Below the pieces are notes generated by a model that saw only the letters and a list, made by a program, of their open reading frames with translations, was not told the origin of the DNA and did no database searches. Position numbers and translations under genes: made by a program. Below, piece after piece: positions 1 through 12,379 of a stretch of 55,168 bases of DNA. Source of the DNA: Diplocarpon mali (taxonomy: Eukaryota > Ascomycota > Leotiomycetes > Helotiales > Drepanopezizaceae); assembly GCA_024741835.1 (NCBI GenBank), contig JAENRP010000300.1:1-55168 (forward strand), given 5' to 3'. The stretch's first letter is position 1; each line of letters opens with the position of its first letter.

Positions 1-218
1 TTTTTTGTATAGTCTAGGCCTCATTAACTCCTATAATATACTCTCTAGTATATGGCGCCTACGTCTCCCTTATATGGAGTTCAGCCGCCCCGCAGTATAA
101 AAACCGTGCGTTGTAGTATAAGAGTACCTCTGACTTAGCTATATTATAGCTTTTCACCCTTTATATAGTCGTATTGTAGATTTCCTCCCTGTATATAGCT
201 TTCCTATGGGTTTCCTCC
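1..218 (-). mobile_element. 3' tail of Copia element C, left of the A1 insertion
   Basis: This stretch joins to 7805 onward when A1 and one copy of its CCTCC target duplication are removed, so it lies downstream of the C RNase H on the minus strand. It is little affected by RIP: CpA, TpG and CpG are common, unlike the neighbouring A1 interior. Purine runs (GGGAGGAAA on the minus strand near 183-195) could be a polypurine tract. I find no match to the right end of C, so the 3' LTR of C is probably beyond the window. No coding is seen. Confidence 0.6.
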
Positions 219-415
219 TGTGGTGCGGTCGGCTGGAGGGCCTTTATTAGGTCGCTCAGGAGGCTCGCCGAAATAGGGGAAGATGATTTATTATATTATT
301 CTCTAGTGTATAAATCGTAAGGAGACTTCGGAAAGAAAAGGGAAAGTCTATGACTAAGCAGAGTTACGTAGAGGGTCTTTAGAATAAGTAGAGACTTCGC
401 CTATTCTGTATAATA
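219..415 (-). repeat. 3' LTR of A1
   Basis: 197 bp, matching 7608-7804 almost only through C/T and G/A changes. The outer end reads TGTGGTGCGG while the same bases in the inner copy at 7608 read TATAGTGCGG. The inner end reads CTGTATAATA against CTGTACGACA in the other LTR. LTRs end in TG...CA before mutation. Confidence 0.93.
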
Positions 416-1298
416 TACCCTTTAGTTAGGCGATACTCTTAAAATCGCTTAGCTATAAAATAAAAGAAAGAATAGTAGTTATAAAGAAAAGAGGCTCTAT
501 TTTATATGCCGTCCCTTTAAAGGTCGTTCCTTTTAGAATAAGAAGGGTCGCTATAAGTAATAAGCGCGCTTAAGAATCTTCGCAATTCTATATTAATACT
601 CTATTAGGCTTCCTATAGAGTATTTCTATTATAGAGCTTCTCTTTCCCTTCTTTTAAAAATAACCCTCCTTTATTATTCTAAATATCGTCTTTATATTAA
701 TAATTTTTAAATATAAAAGGAACTCCCGCTTATTATAGCCTTAGCTGCCCTTATAAAGTAAGACCCTTAGAGTCCCTATACCTTACGTTATACTAACTTT
801 GCGCTAAGTCGCTAGCGCTCCCTTAAGAGTAGGAACCCTATCCCGGTCCTCTTAGCGCCTGCTAGGTAATAAGCCGCTACTGCCGTTTCTACTACTGCCG
901 CTGCCTTTGCTGCCGCTGCTGCTACTTAAGAGCCCTGCCCCTATTGCGCGCTATATACTTAAGCTTATAATAGAGCGTAATAACGTATGCGTATATTATA
1001 TTATATATAAGAGTACTAGCAATCTCGATTATTAATACTTTAATAGTACCTTTAGTATATATTGCATTTATTATATAGTATTAAGTAATAGCTAATAGTA
1101 GGCTAGCGGACCTCTCCTTACCTCTTAAGAGGCTATTGTATCAGCTTACGCCTATAGCGCCTTTAAAAAGGAAGTAGCACTACTACTTAATATAGTAAAA
1201 GGTGCGCTTTAGAGCTTCTATAGTACGTCTTATTAAGTCTTATTAAGTTCTAAGCTAATTTTAAAAGATAGGAGCGATTAGACCCTAGTATTAAAAGG

Positions 1299-1621
1299 GC
1301 CTGCTACTCTTACGAGTAATAGTGCCGCTGCCTCTCTTACTCTTGGCGTACCGTTTTTATTCGCTCCTAGCCCTTTTAGCCTAGACCTATTTGCCTTTGC
1401 TATTACCGCTGCCGCTTTTGTCCCCTTTGCCTCTACTATTGCTACTGCTGCTATAGTCTTTCCGTTTGTCTCCCTAGCCCCTGCTATTGCTACGCCTATT
1501 CTCGCCCCTGCCGCCTTTGCCCTCGCCGCCCCTATCGCCGCACCTCCCGCCTTTGCCCCTGCTATTGCTAGTATATTTGCCGGCAGGCCTTTGGCTAAGG
1601 GAGTGCTAGTAGGCCTCTCTT
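1299..1621 (-). pseudogene. A1 Ala/Gly-rich third frame (ORF3-like) between RNase H and 3' LTR
   Basis: On the minus strand one frame is open for about 105 codons and is very rich in Ala, Gly, Arg, Ile and Val, built of GCN/GGN codons. It begins around the peptide KGLPANILAIA and ends near GPFNTRV followed by TAA. The same frame is open in A2, A3 and A4 with the same landmarks (GLPANILAI, RARETN, NRS, STRV). It lies about 0.3 kb past the RNase H. It may be a real small third ORF or a period-3 GC-rich tract that is open by composition; the opposite strand is also largely open in some copies. No known domain is recognised. Confidence 0.45.
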
Positions 1622-1849
1622 AAGAGGAGATCTATGCGAAGCTTATGGCTATAGCGTCTTAGCTCCTAGCCCTGGCTAAGAGAATTTAAAAGAGGGTCGC
1701 GCCTTATAATAGCGGCTTAAGAACGTTACCTATTCTTATATTTTTAAAAAAGGAGAAGCTTCTATAGTACGCTTTGCAAAAGAAAATATATAAATATAAC
1801 TATAAGAGAGTAGGAGCTTATAAGTATAAGTCTCCTAATAATAAGTGAC

Positions 1850-4800
1850 TATTTGCTAGCAAGTGCAAGTTGCTAAACGATTATTTAAAAGCTTTAAAGG
1901 TTTAATAAATAAACAAAGCTCTTAAACTTCTAGCGGTCTAGGTTCTTAATAAGCCTATTTGCATATATCTCCTTAATAGAGATATAGATTATCTAAAAGC
2001 TTTCTCTCTAGTACTCTTAGCAGATTTATATATTACTGATTTTAATATATTAAAGGCTTATCTTAATCTTTTTATTCTTTATAATAATTAGCCGAATCGT
2101 CTATTAGTTATTATAATATATATTCTATTTAAAGAGGGAGTCTATGCGAATCTCCTTAAAGAGGCGTTTTATAACTATTATCTCTTTTATAATAGAAACT
2201 ATACTATAGAATTCTACTTTAATAAAGGAAAGTGTAATAGTCGCTTAGCGATTCGCTTTTTAAATAATTAGTCCTTTAAATAGGAAGAAGACGTATCCTT
2301 AAGAGGATTTGCAAGTCTCTTAATCATCTTTAAAAGAAGTATCTAAAGATGCGATTAGTTAGTATTCCTTAGCCTTAAAGCTATAGGCAATTCCTAAGAA
2401 GCGCGTGCTATATAGGTATTAAAGCATTTAGTCTATAGCTAAGAGGTACTTAAAGCTTAGATTAATTAAAAAGAAAGATAGTTAAAAGGCTATAAATATA
2501 ATATCTAAATATATTATAATTACTATATAAAAAATAGAGCCTATTTTCTCTTAATACTCCTTTACCTTTTCTAAGGAAGCTTGCCTTAAGTTCTTAACAA
2601 ACTCCTTCTTTAATAGTAAAGTACTAGGCATTCTCCTTATATTAGCTCTGAATTTTTAAGCGATCTTTTTAATATAAGTATTATAAACTAAGGAGATCCT
2701 CTTTGCCTTTTTATTTTAAATAATTCTTACTTTAAGGAACTAGGAGATATTTCCTATAATAGTAAGCTTATATACCCTTTTTAGGTCTTTAATTAAACGA
2801 GTCGCCCGATCTAGGTTAAAGGCCTTATATAATACTTAAATATCGTCGATATAAAACACTATAAAGACTATATAATCCTTTATTATGAAAATATAAGGCT
2901 CTTTACTTAATAGCTTAAGTTAAAAGCCCTTAAGCGTTCCTGCGAAGTTCCTATACTATAGCACTAAAGAGTCTTTTAGCTTATAAAGCGCGCGGTCCAG
3001 TTCTATTACTATACTAGGGCACTTAAAGCCATTTAGTAAGAAGCATATGACTAAAGCACTCCTTAGGTCTTTAGGAGCGTTGATAAACGTATTAATAATG
3101 TCGAACTACTTTACTTCTATATTAAAGTACGCGGTAAGCGCTATTAGTACCTTAAAAGACCTTGCTACGAGTATAGCTACGTAGGTTAAGAAAATTGAAG
3201 CTTTATCTTAGAGATCCCTTTATATAATTAGCTATAATCGGCACTTTAAAAGCTTGCTAGAGCTATTAACCTTATAAGTAAAAACCTATTTTAATAGTAT
3301 TAGTAAGGGCTTTGAGTAGTCCCTTTGTACGATTCTCTAATAACTCTGAGATTCTAGATTCTTAATCTTCTAGCGCCCTCCTTCCTTAAATCGTTTGCTA
3401 AAAGGGTGCTTCTCTAGGTCTAGCCATTCTTTTAAAGGCTTCGGTAGAAAGCCTTAGTACTATAGGCGGTTAAGAGACTACGCTTTATCCTTTGCCTAAT
3501 TATTAACTATAGCTTTAATAATTATATAAATTGTTAAATAGTCCTTCCTATCCTCCCTTATCTATTTATTTGCTTAAAAGGTCGATATAAACTCTTACGT
3601 ATATAAGGAGCAAGGTAAATCAATATTACTTTAAGAGAGTATATACTTTAAAGTAGTAGCATATACTTTTAAAGTCTCCTATTACTTAACGCTTAAGCGT
3701 CTTATCTTCTTTTACTTAAGAAGAGGGAGTTCCTCTTTGCGCTTTTCTCTATAGGTCTCTTCCTCTATTTTTATTATTATTAAAGGTTCCTTTAAGAGTC
3801 TAAGTAGCTCTATCTCTTAAGCCTATAGTCTTTAAGCTAGTATTATAACTTAAGGTATTATATTATTTAAGCCTGCTCCTCTTATTAGGTCGCTTCTTAT
3901 AAGACTATTAGAGCTCCTCTTAGATCTTGGTAGTAGTGCCTTTAGCCTTTTACTAAAGTTTACTAAGGCCTGCCTTTATAATTGAAGACTCTATTTTAAA
4001 GCTCTTAAGCTATCTCTATTCTTATATAGAATAGCAGCTAAAGATCTGCCGATCGCCCTATAGAACTCGTCTCTAGAGACTCTTTTAAAGTTATCTATAG
4101 TTCCTTCTTTAGTAGGGCTTTTGTAAGGAATCATTACCCTTAAGCTCTAATCGCTATTTGCCTTTTTAAAGACTGGCGAAATAGCTTCTAGTTCGCTTAC
4201 TTCTACCCTTGAGTTTTTAAGCAGGTCTCTTAGAGAATTTAGATTTAAGTTAAGGCCTTTTATATTATTAGTTAAAGGCTATAAAGCAGTATCAATCTAT
4301 AATATAGGCTCTTCTTATATAGTGGCTTCTTCTATAGCAATTGCGTTCAGCTTTGCAATAAGCTTTAATTTTTCGAAAATGCCTTCGAACTTAGCATCCT
4401 AAGCTCCCTTTCCCTCTTTAATTAATTAAAAGGTCGTCTTAAGTTCTTAGTATAATATAGGGTTTATACGCTTAGCTTCTAGACTATAGAAGAGAGACTT
4501 ATTGAATTCGATATTATAAGTTATTATTACTTGCTAAAGTATAAGAACTTAGATCCTATAAACATTAGAGGTAATATATCTAATTAAGTAACTTAAGTAC
4601 TCTTATAGTTCGATTTTAAAGGTTCGGCGGTCCTTCCCTGCCTCCTTCTCTTTAATTAAAGGGTATATGCAAGCGCTATATATATAAATGCGACTTTAGT
4701 TAGGCTTTAAATTCGCTATTATTTACTTAATAAGTAGCGGCTTATAGAATTGAAAATACTACTTAAACTAACTATAGAAAGCCTTGCTTAATAAGATCAT

Positions 4801-6230
4801 CTTTTTCTTAGTGAGTAAGGAGATATTATAAAGGTATATAATAGCCTTTATAACCTTTGGCCAAAGGCTTGCTAAAAGCCTAGCATGGATCCTTATTTTA
4901 ATAAAGCGTTTAATCAACTCCCTTCCTGCTTGCTCTACGCCTTTATTAAATTGATATATATAAGTAAGAGTAAGCTTTAAATTAATTCCCTCCTCTTTTA
5001 CCTATCTTTAATACTTTATAAAAGAGTCTTCCCTTAAGGAGATTATTAAAGTATTATTATCTTGCCTAATTTTGTAAATTGAAAGCCTATATTAGCATTT
5101 TACTTATATTTTAAAAGCTTAGAGGACCTTTATAATTATATCTTTGCCCTTTAATCTTAATAGGAATATTTAAAGTATACTATTATACTTATCCTTAATT
5201 AAAAGAACCTATAAGCAACTATTATATAAATTATTTAAAAAGTTAAAGAGATCTTAGGAGATCTTAAAGAAGGGCTTTAAAGATCGGTTCTTAAAGGTAG
5301 CGCAAGAAATAACTTACTTAGCAGACGCTATTATATATATAGGGTACTTTAGCCTTTATATTCCCTTGATCTTTACTCCTTTAGCGCATTTGACTAGCGC
5401 TTAAAGAGCCTTTGCGCCTAAGTAGCTAGCGCAAAGGTACTAAGTATATATATTATTATCCCGCACCTTAATAGGTATATAGCTAGACTATAACCTATTA
5501 TAAAGCGTTATCTTAGCTATAGAAAACGCTATTAAGGTAGAGAAGTTATATTAAAGTATATTTAGAAGATCTAAATAATTAATAAGCTTATATTTAAAGA
5601 AAATAAGATTATAGTAACGCTTTAACTAAGCTCGCTTTATAAAGTCTCTAATGCTCTTAGAGCGTAAAGTAAGGTCTACCTTAAAGTACTAAAAACCCTT
5701 ATTCGCAAGGAGCCTTTTTAAGATAATATTAGTAGTAAACTCTTTTATAATAGCAATATTATATAGCGTTATCCTTATAAGAGAGCTATTATACTATAAA
5801 AGAGAGTCTGCTATATATCTATTACCTCTCTTAATAATTAGGAGTCTTAAGGTACTTACTTTAATATATTATTATAAGTCGCTAAAAGGCTTAAAGGTGC
5901 CTGCGATAAGTAAATCCTTTAAATTAATAATATAAGTAGCTGCGTAATTATTAAGGAGCGTACTTAAGGAAAGCGGGTGGCGTTTTAGCTTAAAGAGGTA
6001 GTAGATATTAAACGATTCTTTAAAAGCGTTAAAGGCAAAGGGATCTATTATTATAAAGATTAGTAAGTTCTCCCTTTTACTTAAACCGTCCTCTTTAAAG
6101 GCTAAAGCCTTTCCTTTGAATTTGTTAATTACTATTATTGTAATATCATTCTCCTTAAGCTATACTTGGAGACCCTTGAATTAGTCTTTTGCGTTTAATG
6201 CCTTTTGTATTTATAAGACCTCCTTTTGCA
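1850..6230 (-). pseudogene. A1 pol remnant (protease, integrase, RT, RNase H)
   Basis: Read on the minus strand this is a Copia pol with many in-frame stops. The integrase core falls roughly between 5500 and 4600 (with the family-typical GVERVGRELI block in the A3 relative). A linker follows, then RT around 3500-2600 with YIDD at 2842-2853 (the two catalytic aspartates still coded), then RNase H down to about 1850. Stops are of the CAA/CAG/TGG to TAA/TAG type. It is inferred to be non-functional. Domain limits are approximate because I tracked frames by eye and by comparison with A3. Confidence 0.75.
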
Positions 6231-7300
6231 AAGGGAGAACCTTTATATTTTCCTTATGCCTATTTATAGCATATAATAGTTTCCGATAGTCCTAGGGCTT
6301 TTAATAGTGATTTTTAAAGCCTTTATAAGAGCACTTAGGCCTAATCTTCCTTTTAAAGCTTATAGAGCGACTTTAGGAGCTACTTGCTAAAGCCTATAAA
6401 GGGGTTTCGGCATTTAAGAGAGACTCTTAAATAGTAAAAACTGCTAGCCCTTTATTATTAATTGCTCTATTAGATTCAATATCTGCTAAGGCGCGGCTTA
6501 GCTATATTAGGTTATACTTATATAAGGTTCCTATCTACTTATTAATAATTATTTCTTCCTTTAAGTAGGTCGCCTAACTTAGATTAATCTTTATTATAAT
6601 TGAGTTTAAAAAGTCAGTTACTCCTAGTCTCCCTTTAATCTTAAGAAGACTATATTATTCTACTAGGCGGTATGCCTCTTACTTCTCTTAGATCTACTGC
6701 TAAGTATTAGTTCTCTTAGTCTTGCCTTAGCGTAGTACGTTGCAGTACTAGAGCCTTATCTAAGACTAAATAGCCTTATCGGAAGGTGTAATATTATACT
6801 TTAAAATAGATACTAGGCCTTAGAGTAAGAGTTACTAGTTTACCAAATTAGTATATAGGTCATTAGCAGTAGTTCCACTTATAGGAGTATCTCTATTAGG
6901 TATTAAAGAGGAGAGCTTCTTAGCTTAGATTTATACTTAAGCTATTGCAAAAGCTAAAAGCGTTCTATCGATAGTCTTAGAGACCTATTTTAAGAGTAGT
7001 TTATAGTATTTACATTAGGTCTTTTAAGTTTCCTTATATATAGTACTCTTTTATTAGGATTTTATATTTATCCTTAATATCCTTATAAAAGGCCTATAAA
7101 GGAAGAGCCTTTAACAGATCTCTTAAGGGAAAGTAGGCGTAAATCTATTTAGATAAAGTTGCTATATACTCTTTATATAACCTCGCATATACTATGCAAA
7201 GGTTAGCCGTTTCTAATTCCTTAAGCTCTTATATAAAGGGAGCTTAAGGCTCAGTCTTTATAATTGACTTAAATAGGAGTCTTAGATCGATAAAAATAGT
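6230..7300 (-). pseudogene. A1 gag remnant
   Basis: Minus-strand frame between the 5' LTR leader and pol, matching the gag of A3 (33610-34720) and A4. It ends in a zinc-knuckle-like segment near 6300-6370 with KCSYKG-type residues, in which Cys and His codons have turned into Tyr codons (TGT/CAC to TAT/TAC), as RIP predicts. Numerous TAA/TAG stops interrupt it. The start codon cannot be fixed. Confidence 0.65.
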
Positions 7301-7596
7301 GATATTATATAATTTAATAAAGAATATATATTTACTAAACTACTTTACCTAAAAGGCAAAGGTATTAAAGTAAGGCTTAAAGATACTTAAAGAGTCAGAT
7401 ATATTAAATAGAGTCTAATAAAAAAGGTTAAGTATATAAATGGAGTTTGCAAATAAGGTTCGATTAAAAAATGGAGATTTGTTAATTAAAAATAAAGGTC
7501 CTTTAAGTTATTATAAATACTCGAAAAGTCGGTTAGGAGCTCGAAGGGCCCTTTAGCCGGTTATATGCAAAGAGAAAGCATATTAAAGTACTTATA

Positions 7597-7607
7597 GGGC
7601 TTATAAC
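7597..7607 (-). other. A1 primer binding site, half-tRNA type (initiator tRNA-Met)
   Basis: Directly inside the 5' LTR the minus strand reads GTTATAAGCCC. One G-to-A change from GTTATGAGCCC makes this the complement of the anticodon arm of initiator tRNA-Met (GGGCTCATAAC, from general knowledge). A3, B and G1 have the same motif at the same place. This fixes the element direction as minus. Confidence 0.75.
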
Positions 7608-7804
7608 TATAGTGCGGTTAGCTAAAGGGCCTTTATTAGGTCGCTTAAAAGGCTTGCTAAAATAAGAGAAGATAATTTATTATATTATTCTCTAATATAT
7701 ATATCGTAAGGAGACTTCGGAAAGAAAAGGGAGAGTCTATGACTAAGCAGAGTCACGTAAAGGGTCTCCAGAATAAGTGGAGACTCCGCCCATTCTGTAC
7801 GACA
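7608..7804 (-). repeat. 5' LTR of A1
   Basis: 197 bp. Its outer end (about 7740-7804) is nearly free of RIP and passes without change in composition into C, whereas its inner half (7608-7700) is strongly mutated. That is the mirror image of the left LTR. Confidence 0.93.
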
Positions 7805-8460
7805 CCTCCCTTTATATAGCCTTCTTTTGTCGATTTTCGCTTTGGTAGGCCTATATAACCCTTGTATTTTTCGAAAGCAGGTCCTGGCAGAGCTTTTGTA
7901 AGGGAATCTGCCATATTGTCGTTTCTAGGTATATAAGCTACTATCATCTTGCCTTTAGCTATCATATCGTCTCTTATATAAAAGTGTCGAACGTCGATAT
8001 GCTTCGATTTAGCTAAAAATTTTCGTTCTTTAGTAAAAGATCTCGCTCCTTTGTTATCAAGCCATAAATAAGGACATCGATCGAGTTGTATATTAAGGTC
8101 GGCGAATAGCTTTAGCATCTAAGCTACCTCTCTTAAGCTATCAAAAGGCGCTATTATCTCGGCTTATTTACTACTTAAAGAAGTAGATTTTTGCCTATTC
8201 GCAGCCTAGCTAACAACTCCTCTATTATACTTAATAAGCCAGCCTTAGAATGACTTCCTATCGTTCTCTATAGTCTAAATAGCATCTATATAAGTATCGA
8301 ATTGATTTGCTTTGCCTCTTCTATATGTAATTCCATCTTCGGCAGTCTTTTATAAGTATTGCAAAAGGGGTTTCATAGCTTAGAGGTGATCTTATAAAGG
8401 GGTTGCCATATGCTATACCAATTGGCCGATAATATAAGAGATATCTGGCCTTATAAGGTT
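7805..8460 (-). pseudogene. C RNase H domain (pol C-terminus), cut by A1
   Basis: The minus-strand frame from 8118 is open into A1 and reads as the C-terminal half of a Copia RNase H: NKGARSFTKE, KHIDVRHFYIRD and VAYIPRNDNMADSLTKAL are family hallmarks of the Ty1/Copia polyprotein end. The residues after IGLPKRKSTKEGYIKGG come from the A1 LTR and are not part of C. The same frame continues upstream of 8118 past stops toward RT. Without A1 the frame would run into 1-218. It would have degraded primer RNA in the RNA/DNA hybrid during replication. Confidence 0.85.
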
Positions 8461-8559
8461 CAAGGGGTATATAACGCTTCCTATAATCTGCTAGTAAAGT
8501 GAGATATTATTAGGTTATAGTAGCTTATTAGTATAAGCTTTATCTATACTTAACTTCCT

Positions 8560-9340
8560 TAATACTATACTAGCTAAGGCTAGCAGGTTGTTCCTTTTGC
8601 AATTAGCTATTCCAAATCTATTAAGAATCTTCTTAATATAGTCTATTTAATAGATTCGTAGCGTTCTAGCCTTACGATCTCGTTTAACTTGTATTCTAAT
8701 AAAGGTGCTAATTGGCCCTAGGTCTTTTCCTTTCCAAGTATTAAGAATCTTCTTTTTAAGGTAATCGCAATCTTATTATTTTCCGACAATTAGTATATTA
8801 TTTATAAAGACTAATATATACGCAGTTGTATTTTCAGCTTGATTTTCCTATATAAATAGATTTGGATCTGCTTTAGTGCTTTATAGGCCAGCCTTTTCCA
8901 TTTTATCTTTGACTAATAGCCACTATTCTTAAGGTGCTTATTTTAGGCTATATAATAACCTTAGAAGCTTGATATAGGCTTATTTTCCTTAAAGTTGAAG
9001 GTATAATTCGTAGAATAGGTCGCATTCGTCGTCTAATAGTACTATATATACGTCTTCAGCTAAGTACGCGTTTAAGAAGGCTGTATCGATATCGATTTGC
9101 TCGATTTCTAGGTCTCTTAAGGCTGCAAAGGCAAGTAGAACTCGTAGAGTTATATGCCTAATAACACTAGCAAAAGTATTAAAGTAATCTACCTTATACT
9201 ATTGCTTATAGCCTTTTAGTACGATTCGAGCCTTCCTTCTTACTAATACTCCATTTACAATCTTATTTCGCAAAACTAATTTCGATTTTATCAGCTTTCT
9301 CTTAATAGGAGGTTTACCTAATATTATTTTAAAGGTTCCT
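8560..9340 (-). pseudogene. C reverse transcriptase domain
   Basis: Minus-strand Copia RT. Visible blocks are KSKLVLRNKIVNGVLVRRKAR near 9290-9230, LRDLEIEQIDIDTAFLNA near 9110-9060 and AEDVYIVLL just after. The catalytic YVDD-type site at 8797-8808 now reads FINN: both Asp codons have become Asn by G-to-A change, so the enzyme is dead. Only a few stops interrupt the frame, which is continuous with the integrase upstream. Confidence 0.85.
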
Positions 9341-10780
9341 ACTGATTTTACAGCTTCGAATTCATTAAGTATTACTTCTCTCTATTCTTTTGGATTTTAA
9401 CTTAGCGCATTATATACTAATATTACCTTTATAAGAACAGTTGGTTGATTTCCTATAGAGGTTAACGCACTCTCTTACATATTAACCTCGCTAAATACTC
9501 GTTTTGGCTTTAGCTTCCTGCTATACCGTAAGGTAGGAGTCTCTATTTGCTTTAAAACGCGTTGATTAGACGCTTTAGGGATGTTTTCTATTACCCTTTA
9601 AGGTTTAGTACCTTTTACTTCAGCTTTATTACTATAGATTTGCCTATTTTCTAACGACTCTAACGTTGCAGGTCTTTTAATACCATATACTCTCTTAGTT
9701 TTATATACTGGCCTTTCTATAACTTTTATAAGAGGTCTTTCAGTAATATCTACTGGCCTTATAGGTCTTATTGAGCTTATAGCACTATATGCTAGCCTCT
9801 TATTCTAAGGTCTTTCCTACAGTTGTACTTCTCTTATATTATACATTGAGTATTTATCAAATTTGACGTTAGTAGATATCAGTTCTTTTAGAGTCTTGAC
9901 GTTTAATAGCTTATATATCTTTAAGCTTATTATACCTACGAGTATCTAAGCTCCTATTATAGTTCTTAACTCGAACTTACCTAGGCCATTTTTTCTATTA
10001 TTTAATAGGAATGCTCTAGACCTAAATACTCTGATTTTTAAGAGATCTTTAGTACGTTTTAAGTACGCCTCTAATGGAGTTAGGCCTTTTAGCTCTTTAA
10101 AAGGTAGAGCCTTCGTAGGCCTCCTATTCTTCAGCCTATAGGCCTATTCTATAGCGTAGTACTATATATAGCTGTTCATCTTAGCGTCGTATATGTAAAA
10201 ACGAGCTATTTTAGTGATTTCGTATATCTAATATTCGACAACGCTATTTAAACTATACTTATAAGCAGGTGAAGGTTCTAGGGTCATACCTTCTTCTAAT
10301 AGCTATAGTAAGAATCTGCCTTCAAACTCTCCTATACTATTATCAGACCTTTAGTATACTATTAAAGTAGAGTTCTCTATCTTTAGTTACTTCTTTAGGT
10401 CTTTGATTTTCGGCTATATCTTATTAGCGCTTTTATTCTTTAGTAGCCTTATCTAATAGCATCTGCAGGCGTTATCTACTACTAATAGGAAGTAGCAATA
10501 CCCCCTAATTAATAGCGGTAGTATTCTTAATATATCAGCGTAGAGTCTTCTATAGATCTTATCTGTTTTTATATCTGTTTTCTTATTGAATTGCTCCTTT
10601 ATTCTACCTGCTAAGCAGCTTTTGCAGTTTCTCTCTCCTTTAAGAGCGATTCAAGCTTCTATATTCAGGCTATAGTTATTATCAACTAGCTTCTTTAGCT
10701 TAGTATAGTTAAGGTGACCTAATCTCTTATAAAGGAGCTTTGAATCCGTTTTATTTAAGTTTTGCAGTATCGTCTTTATA
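9340..10780 (-). pseudogene. C GAG-pre-integrase, integrase and linker
   Basis: The minus-strand frame begins with an HHCC zinc-binding end: LLYKRLGHLNYTKLKKL (10740-10690) and NCKSCLAG (10630-10610). The core follows, with LLVVDNACRCY near 10480 and RSDNSIGEFEG near 10350, which look like the second and third acidic positions of the DDE integrase. A Lys/Arg-rich linker leads to RT. A few stops are present, mostly at CAG/CAA/TGG-type positions. Confidence 0.8.
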
Positions 10781-11329
10781 TTAATTAGTTTTAGAGGTTA
10801 TATAATGCTAAGGTTTATAGCCTTTTTATCTGCTTTAGTTGCAATAGCAGTATGCGATTGAGATAAAGTGAATAATCCACTAAGCTATAGTATAGTAAAT
10901 ACTATATCATCGCCTTAATACCCTTTTGCCTCTTCTTTACTAAAGATCATAATAATATTATCGTCGCCGAGCTTTAAGACTAATATAAGTTGAGTATTAC
11001 CAAATGATAGAATGTACTATACGTTATATAGCGTCAGTTTATTGTTGATAATACAGTCTCTATAGCCAATTGCTTCTAAGAGCGCGCCATTTGCTATTCT
11101 AACTTACTTTGAGTTGTTCTACTTCCTGATTTTAATAAAATCGTTCTATATATTAGAGAAATATCTTATAGCGCTAGAGTCTACTTTTTAAAAAGGCTGA
11201 TCCATCTCTAAGCTTAAAGCTGTTTTAATAGCTTCTGTTATTAAGGCAACTTCACATTTTAAGGAATAAGAGTAGACAAATGAGGTTGTATTATCTTTAG
11301 CTATTTAAGCTCTGGCTTTATCTCCTCCT

Positions 11330-12161
11330 CTCTTCTTCGACTAGCACTCTGCTTTCCAATGGCTAGATTTGCCGCAATTATAATACTTTCCTCCTCTTTC
11401 TCCCTTTTGTATTCCTCCTTGTTATATTCCTCCTCTTCCTCTATTACCTTTGCCTTTATATCTGCCTCTGCCTCTGTCTCTGCCTCTGCCGCAGCCTCCT
11501 CCTCCTGCGAGGTAGGCCTTAGCGATTAACGCGGCTATCTGCGTAGCTATAGGCGCCACCTTTAGCTCTTATTTATACATCACTTCGTACTCTTAAATAG
11601 CGACGATTATCTCTTGCAAGGTTATAGGAGAGGTTTTAAGGTTGATTATAATTAAACTCTATATTCTAACTATTAGGAGACTATTAAGCAATTGCTTTTT
11701 CATTTTAGGTATTATTAAGAGGGTTGCTATAGCCTTAGAGGAGAGCTTAAATACTCTCGAGTCGTAGGATATAGTTATTAAACGACTTAAAGTAGGGAAT
11801 ATACTTAACCTTATTAAACTATTTGATTAAGTTTATATAAGTCTTAGAGTTCTTAATAAGTTTGCTCTCTCCTTCTTTAAGAGCGTTCTAAAGAGTATAA
11901 GTATCGTCGACTATGATCTAGGTGCGATACTTTCTATTAAGGCTAAGGGTAAGGCCTTTAGCTATAGTAGCTATGGCCTCCTAGTTCTTCTTTTCCTATT
12001 TACCTTTAGATTTAGCAGATTTTAAAGGAATAGGGCTGATAGCCTATTAGAGATAGCCATTTATAGCTAAGTTTTAAATAGTAGCTAGTTCCTATTCCTA
12101 ATAGTTAGACCAATTGAGCTTGATCTTAGCGTTATTATTCTTAATAGTCTTCTTAATCATT
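11330..12161 (-). pseudogene. C gag with RGG-like tract and zinc knuckle
   Basis: Starts MIKKTIKNNNAKIKLNWSNY on the minus strand, the usual opening of a Copia gag (IKLxWxNY). It runs with a few stops to a Gly/Arg-rich segment (about 11430-11520, minus-strand RGRGRDRGRGRYKG-like) and then an intact CCHC zinc knuckle at 11344-11388, YNCGKSSHWKAEC (C-x2-C-x4-H-x4-C). Gag forms the virus-like particle and the knuckle binds element RNA. The 5' stretch 12162-12290 is TATA-rich leader. Confidence 0.85.
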
Positions 12162-12379
12162 TTTATTAAGTTAGGGTTATTGAAAAAAAGGGGTGAAAAA
12201 TAGGGGTAAAAAAGGGGGAGAAGGTATGTATATATAAGGGTATATAAAGAGGTATTATATAATTGTGTTTTGCTAAGAAGCAGGTTCAAAATTGAAGAGA
12301 TTGATTAAGTTAATCGATTCTAGGAATTGCTACTATGACAGAATCGAAAGGTGTAGATTCTAGTTCTAGAGAGCTGAAG

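Larger units (their letters stand above)
219..7804 (-). mobile_element. A1: complete, heavily RIP-mutated Ty1/Copia-type element
   Basis: A full-length 7586-bp copy with two 197-bp LTRs, flanked by CCTCC at 214-218 and 7805-7809. The primer binding site lies beside the right LTR, so the element reads on the minus strand. Order on that strand: 5' LTR, gag, protease/integrase, RT, RNase H, about 1.5 kb with an Ala/Gly-rich frame, 3' LTR. It is inserted in C just past the RNase H and is the innermost element of the left nest. Interior coding is full of TAA/TAG stops, yet the RT keeps readable YIDD codons at 2842-2853. A2, A3 and A4 are relatives. Confidence 0.93.
7805..12340 (-). mobile_element. 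C: lightly mutated Ty1/Copia element (main part)
   Basis: Minus-strand Copia with gag (start about 12161), zinc knuckle, integrase, RT and RNase H in order, interrupted by A1 at 7804/7805 and continuing in 1-218. CpA and TpG are much more frequent than in A1, and frames stay open for long stretches, so RIP hit it lightly. Its right end is inferred at 12340 (minus strand TGTCATAGTAG) because chromodomain-like coding of E resumes to the right. A target duplication cannot be tested since the other end is off the window. The LTR length is not resolved, and the initiator-tRNA motif seen in A, B and G was not found here. Confidence 0.8.

Noticed and set aside
7753..7804. Last 17 residues of the C RNase H frame
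   Set aside because: They are read from the A1 LTR, not from C.
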